Shown here piece by piece: positions 1-6,568 of a DNA stretch of 64,000 bases. Source of the stretch: Emticicia sp037153985 (lineage in GTDB: Bacteria; Bacteroidota; Bacteroidia; Cytophagales; Spirosomataceae). Location: positions 1 through 64,000 of the forward strand of contig NZ_JBBAYI010000013.1 in the NCBI RefSeq assembly GCF_037153985.1, read 5' to 3'. The notes under the pieces were generated by a model that was given only the letters and a program-made list of their open reading frames with translations, did not search any database and was not told the origin of the DNA. The translations under genes and the position numbers were made by a program. Position 1 is the stretch's first letter. Every line of letters begins with the position of its first letter.

Positions 1-1
1 G

Positions 2-85
2 GATAAAAGAGGGGTTTACGCGGGGGTTTGGTGGGGGGCTAAGGCTAAATTGATAGGGGTTTTTCGGGGGGTCGAAGGGGGGTAA
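2..85 (+). CDS. Possible 3' end of an unidentified gene cut by the left edge
   Basis: A reading frame enters from the left edge and stays open for 27 codons to a TAA at 83-85. The peptide is rich in Gly, Val and Trp, and most of the unusual G-runs of this stretch fall on its glycine and valine codons. The stop lies inside the left arm of an inverted repeat whose other arm holds the integrase stop codon, so the two frames would be convergent. The piece is too short to assign a family and could be a chance open frame. Confidence 0.25.
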   Translation, partial: DKRGVYAGVWWGAKAKLIGVFRGVEGG

Positions 86-114
86 AATAGGGGTATCGCA
101 ACTAAAGAAAAAGG
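81..114 (+). repeat. Left arm of a gapped inverted repeat
   Basis: GGTAAAAT followed, after a few variable bases, by the 18-mer ATCGCAACTAAAGAAAAA (95-112). The same two blocks recur in inverted orientation at 568-600. The arms enclose about 450 bases carrying the heptamer repeat cluster. Each arm begins at or just before a TAA stop codon: the integrase on one side, a tentative left-hand frame on the other. Confidence 0.8.
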
Positions 115-133
115 TACGTTTTGCCTGTAAGTA

Positions 134-402
134 TTGAAAGTTATCTTTCAATAATCCGCTTTGTTTGCAAGTATATCTTTCAATTTTTCAAGACAAAAAA
201 GATATATATAAATAATGCCCTTAATTGTCTATAAATCAGGCAATTAAGGGCATTATTTCTTTTTAACGGTAATTAAATACTTATATTATCTTTCAATCTT
301 TCAATGAGTATATATAATATATTGATAATAAGTATTTTAGCCATTGAAAGATGTATTGAAAGATACATTGAAAGTTGAAAGATATATTACTGGTATTGAA
401 AG
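134..402. repeat. Cluster of ten TTGAAAG heptamers (iteron-like)
   Basis: Exact TTGAAAG lies on the plus strand at 134, 344, 356, 368, 375 and 396, and its complement CTTTCAA at 145, 177, 290 and 298. Most copies sit in the longer context ATTGAAAGATA. Spacings include two of exactly 12 bases. Copies mainly point one way on the left and the other way on the right. Such clusters usually bind a protein: an initiator, an excisionase or recombinase arm site, or a repressor. Which one applies here cannot be told from the sequence. Confidence 0.75.
211..264. terminator. Strong 17-bp hairpin, probably a bidirectional terminator
   Basis: The arms 211-227 and 241-257 are perfectly complementary over 17 bp with a 13-base loop. 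A T-rich tail follows on the plus strand and an A-run precedes the hairpin. It lies inside the heptamer cluster, between the leftward and rightward groups. Confidence 0.7.
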
Positions 403-447
403 ATAGAAAGATAAAATCGACAAACTTTATTTTGTATATTTTGCTAA

Positions 448-524
448 TACAGAATATTATATAAATAAAAGCCCGATAGTATATTATTACTACCGAGCTT
501 TATTATTATTACAGAATATTATAT
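448..524 (+). repeat. Direct repeat TACAGAATATTATAT (two copies)
   Basis: The 15-mer TACAGAATATTATAT occurs at 448-462 and 510-524. An imperfect hairpin lies between the copies. No coding frame covers the region, and its role is unknown. Confidence 0.5.
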
Positions 525-558
525 TAGTGTATCTTATTGAAACCAAATATTATATTTT

Positions 559-575
559 GGGGTTTCCCCTTTTTT
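559..575 (+). terminator. Short GC hairpin with T-run
   Basis: GGGG, loop TTT, CCCC (559-569) is followed by six T on the plus strand. This would stop rightward transcription before it runs antisense into the integrase gene. Confidence 0.5.
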
Positions 576-600
576 CTTTAGTTGCGATTCCATTTTACCA
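568..600 (-). repeat. Right arm of the gapped inverted repeat
   Basis: Read on the minus strand this is GGTAAAAT, GGA, then ATCGCAACTAAAGAAAAA, matching the arm at 81-114. Its outer end contains the integrase stop codon (TAA, 597-595). Confidence 0.8.
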
Positions 601-1722
601 ACTTGCATCATAAGCCTTTTCATCAAGGAACAAACCCAACTTTCTTAAATAGATTTCTGTCGTTTCTAAAGACCTGTGTCTGTTCATCTTCTGAATAATT
701 TTTATATCCAACCCTGACAGGTAAGCAAATATATTTCCCGTATGCTTCCACGAATATAAAACCGTCTTTTTCTCAACATATAAACCCAAATCCTTTAGAG
801 CTTCCCTATGTTGATTAGTTGGAGTATTACCCCCTTGCATGGTCTTAGATGGTTTAAAACCTTGTCCAAATATATAGTAATCACTTGGATTTTCTAAAAC
901 CTTATTTTCAACAATGAGACTAAGAAGCGGTTTTATAATGGGAACAGTTTCAGACCTTTTATTCTTTGAAATATCGCTTTTAACTTTAATCGTCCGTGTC
1001 CTTAAGTCAACGTCTTTTACCTGTAAATGTAGTAATTCTTTAGGTCTAATAAAGGAATAGAATATAAATCGGGTAAACAAGTAAAGCGGCTTATTATTGG
1101 CAATTAGATAATCTTCAATTTTCTTTTTCTCATAATCCGAAAACGGGCAGTTCAATTCGCTATCATCAAACTTTATCTTATCATCACTTCCTAAAAATGG
1201 ATTATATGCCATAAAGTTGTTTTCTATCAAATAACCACAAACCGACTTTAAAAAGCCCACAATGTTTTTCTTGTGCCTGTCAGATACCTTTAAAGACCTT
1301 ATAAAGTCCTGTACAATACTGGTGGTAATATCTGTAAAATGAATTGATGTTTTAAGCAGAAACTTATCAAGATGCTTGCAAGCGGTGTAGTAGGTTTGTT
1401 TTGATTTTGTTCTGAGTACTTTTTCAACGACCAGCATTGTAAGTATATTTTCTGTGATTTCGAGAAAATTTGTAGGATTTATTTTTTTCTCTTTTTTGGG
1501 GGTAGAATGAAGGATGCCCTTTTTTAACTTTTTGTCAATTTCGTTGGATAAGTCTTTGGCTAACTGATAGCGATAATCAGCATTTGGGGGGTTAGTTGGT
1601 AGCCATATTCTTTTAATTTCTAACCGTTTTCTTGCTTGGTTATATATTCCGTAATCTATGTACCACCTCTTACTCACATCGCCCCTGCAATCATTAAGTT
1701 TGCAAAGTTTGACCTTCTTCAA
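595..1722 (-). CDS. Tyrosine recombinase (integrase) beside a tRNA gene
   Basis: This is a site-specific recombinase of the tyrosine (phage integrase) family, 375 residues from the proposed start. It has an N-terminal arm-binding-like part, a SAM-like core-binding domain and a C-terminal catalytic domain. The catalytic Arg lies in FIRPKELL, the His in NRHRS and the nucleophile Tyr in TTEIYLRK. Box II reads YSWKHT where HxLRHT is usual, so the first His is Tyr and the Arg is Lys. I recall Lys at this site in other Bacteroidota integrases. No ATG occurs between the tRNA and the first domain, so I chose the TTG at 1722-1720; the open frame itself runs back through the tRNA. The gene is co-directional with and directly downstream of tRNA-Ala, the classic layout of an island integrated in a tRNA 3' end. 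Confidence 0.85.
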   Translation of the reverse strand: MKKVKLCKLNDCRGDVSKRWYIDYGIYNQARKRLEIKRIWLPTNPPNADYRYQLAKDLSNEIDKKLKKGILHSTPKKEKKINPTNFLEITENILTMLVVEKVLRTKSKQTYYTACKHLDKFLLKTSIHFTDITTSIVQDFIRSLKVSDRHKKNIVGFLKSVCGYLIENNFMAYNPFLGSDDKIKFDDSELNCPFSDYEKKKIEDYLIANNKPLYLFTRFIFYSFIRPKELLHLQVKDVDLRTRTIKVKSDISKNKRSETVPIIKPLLSLIVENKVLENPSDYYIFGQGFKPSKTMQGGNTPTNQHREALKDLGLYVEKKTVLYSWKHTGNIFAYLSGLDIKIIQKMNRHRSLETTEIYLRKLGLFLDEKAYDASW

Positions 1723-1751
1723 ATTAGTTGTATCAATTTCCCTTAAATGAA

Positions 1752-1788
1752 CTGACGCAAGTACCTGATAATCAGATACTTGCGTCAG
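1752..1788. repeat. Near-perfect 37-base hairpin between tRNA and integrase
   Basis: CTGACGCAAGTA (1752-1763) pairs with 1777-1788, and CTGAT (1765-1769) pairs with 1771-1775. There is one C/A mismatch and a one-base centre, giving 17 pairs in 37 bases. No T-run follows on the minus strand, so it is not a canonical terminator. It sits 5 bases past the 3' end of the tRNA, where the recombination junction should be. It may be an attachment-site element, a tRNA processing or termination hairpin, or a switch on integrase read-through. Confidence 0.75.
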
Positions 1789-1792
1789 ATTG

Positions 1793-1866
1793 TGGAGAAG
1801 ATGGGACTCGAACCCACGACCTTTTGACTGCCAGTCAAACGCTCTAGCCAACTGAGCTACATCCCC
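1793..1866 (-). tRNA. tRNA-Ala (anticodon GGC)
   Basis: A 74-base cloverleaf. Acceptor stem GGGGATG pairs with CTTCTCC, with the alanine identity pair G3:U70. The D arm GCTC/GAGC, the anticodon stem TTTGA/TCAAA around loop CTGGCAG (anticodon GGC) and a TTCGAGT T-loop are all present. CCA is not encoded. The acceptor stem has a U6:U67 mismatch. Translation of this locus gives the well-known false peptide containing VAQLARA, which is a tRNA artefact and not protein. Confidence 0.93.
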
Positions 1867-1926
1867 ATTTGTATGCTTAATTGTTGGTAGCGCAAATATG
1901 CACTTTTTCTGACAAAACTGCAAATT

Positions 1927-4900
1927 TTACCATCCCGGAATCATGAAATTTATTCCTGTTACACTTTTTTGTAATTTTCCGTTATAAATCGGGAACGCCA
2001 GATAAGGTTCCAATATCAGATACCCCAAGGCATTAATACGCAAACTAAAACCTGTACTCACAATAGGTTTCAGTTTTAGCCGCTGTTTTTCGCCATCGCT
2101 GAAAACATAATCGTATGCTTTGCCGGGTGCTTTTATGTCGTCCCAAGCCATACCCATATCGAAAAAGAAATTCAGGTCAGAAGGCACATACTGAAAATCA
2201 ATCAATGCCAGTTTTTTAGGGCCAGTAAAAGGGAGTCTTATTTCAAAATTTGTTAAGCCCATTTGTGAGCCTTTCAGTTGCTCTTCGCTTAATGAAAGTA
2301 TCGATGTCTGGTTGCCTAATGCCCTACCCCAGAAACCGTGCATATACCACGGATACCCCAAAAACATAGGGTAAAGTCTGTTATAGTCGTCAATATTCTT
2401 GGCATCTAGGCGGCCATAATAATAAAGCCGTGTTGCAACTGTAAATGGTTTCAGGTATTTATAACGTCTGTAATCGGCAGTTATAGCATTATGAGCTATA
2501 TCGCCAAAATAACGCGAAAACTCAAAACGATACCGATACCCGTTTAAAGGTGCTGTGGTGCCAAAGGTCGTGTTGTCGCCAACGTAAGCAATATAGAGGC
2601 GTTGCAGATTAAAGGGTCTGTATCCTTGCTCTTTCAACTCTGCCTGCGGAATTCTCCTTGGGGTATCACTTCCTCGATAATAGCTACCAGACGAGCTATT
2701 CACCCCATAGTAGTCGCTGTATGTGCGGCCACTGTAACTATACCAGTTTGCGCTGCCTCCTATTTCCAGGCGTTTAGCAGTACTAAGCGGATAAAACGCA
2801 AATACGCCAACTTCATTAATAAAAAGTCGATAAAGATTATAACTCGACTGGATGAGTGAGTCAGAAGCGGGAATGCCCAATCCTGCTTTTGACTGAGGGT
2901 CTGTAATGTATTTATTGTTAAGCTGATAGTCAGAAAAACGATACGGAATGCGTGAAATGCTCGCCCCCCACTGCAATGGATTTTTCTGATTCAGGTAAGC
3001 AAACTGCCCTCCGAAGTCCTGAATTTCTCCATTGATCGACAAAATACCCGAAACCTGATTATTGTTGAGCATATCGCTGGCCAAACCTACCACCCCTCCG
3101 CCTAAGCCAGTTCCCCAACGGCTTGTGCCTACTCCTAAACCAGAGCTTCCCAGATAATCAATTTTAAATTTCGGATTATATTTTAATGTTTTTAGGCTAG
3201 TAGGTTTAATTCTGGCAAGTAGATTCTGCTTGTTGAGGTTATTCTGTACTATATTTCGTCCTTCTTTCCAATCGAATGGGGCAAGTGTGGCAGCTTTTTT
3301 ATCAACTTTATTTTCTATGATATTACCTTCAAGTTCACCAGCCTTTACAGTATATAAATTATACTTGCCAGCCTGAAAATACGAATAAACCAGCTGCCCA
3401 GTTTTTGAAGCAATACTTACAGCCGGCGAGTACATGGTAATGCCACTTATACCTGTAAAATAATTGGTCAGTTTTTCAAGACTTGCATCTTCTAACGAGA
3501 AACGATACAGGTTCCTGAAACCGTCGGCGTCAGATAAGAAATAAACAAAATTACCTGCGGGGTCAACCAGAGGGTTCAGGTTATCGGCTTCCTGAAAGAA
3601 AGAAAAAGTTTCTACTTTCAGGCTTAGAGGGTCTAGTCTTGAAATAGAAAAATTTGCTTTTTCGAGCCGGGCATTTGTTGAGCCTCGGTCTGACACGAAG
3701 TAAATCCACCTCCCGTCGGGCGACCATGACGGCTGAATATCTGAGTTATCGTCGTTGGTAAGGTTTCTGACCGATTCTTCCTTTATATTAAAGGCATATA
3801 AATCGCTGATTCCATTCATTAAACCTGACACCACTATGGTGCTGCCATCAGGCGACCAAGTAGGGTTCGTAAACGAATCGACACCCTTTAGCTCAAACGT
3901 ACGTTTATTTCCGGTAGCGACATCCACAACCGACAGCTTATTACGACCTTTACTCTGAATAACCAAAGCCAGATTCCGGCTATCGGGCGACCACGCTCCG
4001 GCTGTTTCAAGAAAACTATATGAATCAACATGTGAACCAAAAGAGGTGCTTTCAATCTTTCTGACTATTCGACCTGTACTGGTTTCAGCAATAAAAATAT
4101 CTAGGGAAATAACATTTTTAGAAGAAATGTATGCCACATAATTACCATCAGGGCTAATAGTGGGCGAAACATTCATTTCACCAGCATTTTTTGCCGAAGC
4201 TATTTCTTTTCCGATAGGTGTAGTAACAGTCCCTTGCCTCAGCGGAGTATAGGTATCAATCATGGCTTTCTTCCATCTGCCCGAAAACCGCTCAATATCC
4301 ATTTTCAGGTTTCTTTTAAAGGCGACTTCAACACCATACCTAGCTGTTTCCCGAAATAACGGCCGAATCATGTCATCGCCATAAGTAGCTGCTATATAAG
4401 CCCAGAAAGCCTGCCCCCATCTATACGGAAAATACTTATATTCTTTAGTTGCTAAGTCTTTTATTGTCGGAATATCATCACTCAACACAGCGTCGCGCAT
4501 CCACATGGCAGTATGGGCATCTACCCTACCTAACGACATATATTCGGCTAGCCCTTCGACCATAAACAAGGGAAGATTCTGGATATTTCCTAAAGAAGTT
4601 GAATCGCCGGCGGTCATTAATTGATACTGAAAAGCGTGTACCAACTCATGCCCCAGTACGTGGTCGGTTTGCCTTTTTGAATACATCATAGGCATCACCA
4701 CTCGGTTACGCAGCCCTTCGGTTACACCGCCTGTTCCTTCGCCTATTTGCCCACCAATAGCCGTTGTTTCCTGAAAATCGGGGTGGTTCTGGTAAATAAT
4801 CAACGGATTTGGTTTAATAAAAGCCAGTTTGAAAACTTCCTGATGAATTTTATACCAATGTTCGCTATTAATAACAATGTCGTTAGGAATAGTGTTATCT

Positions 4901-5052
4901 TTAAAATAGTGATATAGTTCAAAATGTGGGCTTTGTAAAACTTTAAAACCAAAGGATTTATAACGAGGCTTGTTTTGTCCGAAATATTGTGATTGTGCAA
5001 ATGCTAAATTACTGATTATCAACCCTATAATTAAGAACAAGTTTTTTCTCAT
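1927..5052 (-). CDS. Secreted zinc-peptidase / PD40 propeller / barrel-like protein
   Basis: A 1041-residue envelope protein with signal peptide (about residues 1-19, ending AFA-Q). A gluzincin-like peptidase domain carries HELVH at 135-139 and a downstream EGLAEY (166-171) that supplies the third ligand in this fold. About five TolB-type PD40 propeller blades follow (SPDG/WSPD motifs, roughly residues 290-540). The C-terminal 400 residues look like an outer-membrane barrel and end in Trp. Bacteroidota genomes carry such proteins as 'TolB-like', with unknown substrate. By inference it is anchored in the outer membrane with the peptidase in the periplasm or at the surface. It is the first gene on the chromosomal side of the tRNA. 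Confidence 0.8.
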   Translation of the reverse strand: MRKNLFLIIGLIISNLAFAQSQYFGQNKPRYKSFGFKVLQSPHFELYHYFKDNTIPNDIVINSEHWYKIHQEVFKLAFIKPNPLIIYQNHPDFQETTAIGGQIGEGTGGVTEGLRNRVVMPMMYSKRQTDHVLGHELVHAFQYQLMTAGDSTSLGNIQNLPLFMVEGLAEYMSLGRVDAHTAMWMRDAVLSDDIPTIKDLATKEYKYFPYRWGQAFWAYIAATYGDDMIRPLFRETARYGVEVAFKRNLKMDIERFSGRWKKAMIDTYTPLRQGTVTTPIGKEIASAKNAGEMNVSPTISPDGNYVAYISSKNVISLDIFIAETSTGRIVRKIESTSFGSHVDSYSFLETAGAWSPDSRNLALVIQSKGRNKLSVVDVATGNKRTFELKGVDSFTNPTWSPDGSTIVVSGLMNGISDLYAFNIKEESVRNLTNDDNSDIQPSWSPDGRWIYFVSDRGSTNARLEKANFSISRLDPLSLKVETFSFFQEADNLNPLVDPAGNFVYFLSDADGFRNLYRFSLEDASLEKLTNYFTGISGITMYSPAVSIASKTGQLVYSYFQAGKYNLYTVKAGELEGNIIENKVDKKAATLAPFDWKEGRNIVQNNLNKQNLLARIKPTSLKTLKYNPKFKIDYLGSSGLGVGTSRWGTGLGGGVVGLASDMLNNNQVSGILSINGEIQDFGGQFAYLNQKNPLQWGASISRIPYRFSDYQLNNKYITDPQSKAGLGIPASDSLIQSSYNLYRLFINEVGVFAFYPLSTAKRLEIGGSANWYSYSGRTYSDYYGVNSSSGSYYRGSDTPRRIPQAELKEQGYRPFNLQRLYIAYVGDNTTFGTTAPLNGYRYRFEFSRYFGDIAHNAITADYRRYKYLKPFTVATRLYYYGRLDAKNIDDYNRLYPMFLGYPWYMHGFWGRALGNQTSILSLSEEQLKGSQMGLTNFEIRLPFTGPKKLALIDFQYVPSDLNFFFDMGMAWDDIKAPGKAYDYVFSDGEKQRLKLKPIVSTGFSLRINALGYLILEPYLAFPIYNGKLQKSVTGINFMIPGW

Positions 5053-5125
5053 ACCTGCAATGGTGTATTGTTTTCTCTTTATAACGCAAATTAAGAGAAA
5101 ATAGCTTAAAAACGGGCTTGAAAAT

Positions 5126-5689
5126 TTATTTTACGAAGTCAGGGCGGCAAACTCTTGCGAATCGGGCTTTCCAATAGGCATTCATCATGTTGTCTTCACG
5201 AACCCCTTTGCTCGACGAAGCATGGATAAACAACACTTCATCTTCGCCTTTGACTTCTGTAACAATTCCGGCGTGATTAATGTTTTTTCCTGTGGTAACA
5301 AAAAAAACGAGGTCGCCTTTCTGAATATTTGGCATATCAATAGCCGGAAAGAACTCTGACTGTTGCCAAGATACCCGTGGCAACAAAATGCCTAATTCTT
5401 TAAAACTATTGCATAATAAACCAGAACAATCAATACCGTTTTCGTCATTGCCGCCGCTCAGATACGGCACCCCAGTATACGAACGCGCTATTTTAAGCAG
5501 GTTTTTAACATGAGTAGAAGCAACCGCTTCCGGTTTGGCTTTTGTGCGGGGGCTGGGTGCAGAAGCACGAGGAGAAACTGATGCGTTGCTTTTGGTTCTT
5601 AAAACCTCGCAAGACGAAACGCTCAATAAAGTAATTATTGAGCAAACGAAAATCAGGTTATTTCTTGAGTTAAGCACGTATGAAAGCAT
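5126..5689 (-). CDS. NlpC/P60 family lipoprotein, cell-wall endopeptidase
   Basis: A 187-residue C40-family cysteine peptidase that should cleave peptidoglycan stem peptides (gamma-D-Glu-diamino acid bonds). The signal sequence ends in a lipobox with Cys27 (SVSSC), followed by a Ser/Pro/Lys-rich linker. The NlpC/P60 domain starts near residue 60, with Cys88 in DCSG, His139 in NHAG and His156 in IHAS as the usual triad. It lies 73 bases upstream of the propeller peptidase on the same strand, so the two may be co-transcribed. The length is normal for a single-domain member. Confidence 0.88.
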   Translation of the reverse strand: MLSYVLNSRNNLIFVCSIITLLSVSSCEVLRTKSNASVSPRASAPSPRTKAKPEAVASTHVKNLLKIARSYTGVPYLSGGNDENGIDCSGLLCNSFKELGILLPRVSWQQSEFFPAIDMPNIQKGDLVFFVTTGKNINHAGIVTEVKGEDEVLFIHASSSKGVREDNMMNAYWKARFARVCRPDFVK

Positions 5690-5785
5690 TTTTTAAAATT
5701 AACGAGAAAATTATGCCAAAATATTAGAAATCCAAACTTTTTATTTAATTTTTCCGTAACTATACATAAAGACAATAAGCTAATT

Positions 5786-6340
5786 ATGAAAATGGAATCA
5801 CGTATAAATCAGACTAAAAACTCAGGTTTTTTCAGAAACCTTAACCAATCAGTTGCCTTGTTTTTCTGTGTGGCTTTTCTGGCTGGTGTGTATCAGAGTT
5901 GCGCTCAGAATAGTAAAGCTAAAAAAGAAGCTACTCCTGATTGTAAAATTACTGTTATTAAGAAAACGGACGAAGAATGGAAGAAACAACTAAGTAGTAT
6001 TGAGTTTGCTGTTGCCCGTAAAGCTGGTACAGAACGTGCTTTCTCAGGCGAATACTGGGATAACCACGAAAAAGGCATTTATAAATGTATCTGCTGCGAT
6101 TTTGAACTCTTTACCTCCGATACCAAGTTTGAATCTGGTACAGGCTGGCCAAGTTTCTGGAAACCCATTAACGATTGTGCCGTTGAAAACAAAGTGGATG
6201 TAAGCCACGGCATGGTCAGAACCGAGGTGCTGTGTAATCGTTGCAAAGCGCATCTTGGGCACGTTTTTGAAGATGGCCCCAAACCCACTGGCTTACGTTA
6301 TTGCATGAACTCGGTTTCGTTGAAGTTCGTAAAGAAGTAA
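5786..6340 (+). CDS. msrB: Peptide-methionine (R)-S-oxide reductase, lipoprotein form
   Basis: MsrB reduces methionine-R-sulfoxide in proteins. The 184-residue chain has an N-terminal signal/lipobox region (YQSC, Cys39), then the full MsrB domain. It shows GTGWPSFWKP, zinc-binding Cys pairs at 101/104 and 150/153, and the catalytic Cys173 in RYCMNS. The lipobox implies export, so it would repair envelope proteins. It is divergent from the NlpC/P60 gene across a 96-base gap and followed by a strong terminator, so it is probably transcribed alone. Confidence 0.92.
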   Translation: MKMESRINQTKNSGFFRNLNQSVALFFCVAFLAGVYQSCAQNSKAKKEATPDCKITVIKKTDEEWKKQLSSIEFAVARKAGTERAFSGEYWDNHEKGIYKCICCDFELFTSDTKFESGTGWPSFWKPINDCAVENKVDVSHGMVRTEVLCNRCKAHLGHVFEDGPKPTGLRYCMNSVSLKFVKK

Positions 6341-6378
6341 ACAGTTGGGCTAAAGATGCCTCATAAACCACAAATAAG

Positions 6379-6433
6379 AGGTGTTAATGTTTTACAAAAA
6401 ATTTATGTAAAACATTAACACCTTGCTTTTTTT
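6379..6433 (+). terminator. Intrinsic terminator after msrB
   Basis: The arms 6379-6395 and 6407-6423 are a perfect 17-bp stem with an 11-base loop, followed by TGCTTTTTTT. Confidence 0.9.
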
Positions 6434-6438
6434 CCTTC

Positions 6439-6446
6439 TAAATTTG
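6439..6446 (+). promoter_or_regulatory. Candidate -7 element before recN
   Basis: TAAATTTG fits the Bacteroidota TAnnTTTG consensus and lies just past the msrB terminator, 122 bases before the recN ATG. No good -33 TTTG is visible at normal spacing. Confidence 0.35.
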
Positions 6447-6568
6447 TATTAAAAACGGGGCAAATTTTGTTCAATAATTATTTATTGAAAGAAATAGAGA
6501 AATACATTTTTTTAACAGATATTGCTCTCTGTTTCAATGGCCTTGTCACGCAAATAAAGCTTTAGTTC

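Noticed and set aside
1..95. G-rich runs as a functional G-quadruplex
   Set aside because: Seven G-runs do occur, but many match glycine and valine codons of a tentative open frame. Folding cannot be judged from the sequence alone.
134..402. CRISPR array in the heptamer cluster
   Set aside because: Repeats are only 7-10 bases, in both orientations and unevenly spaced. No cas gene is present.
1793..1923. N-terminal extension of the integrase frame through the tRNA gene
   Set aside because: The peptide contains VAQLARA and GRGFESHLLH, the standard false translation of a tRNA. The start was moved downstream.
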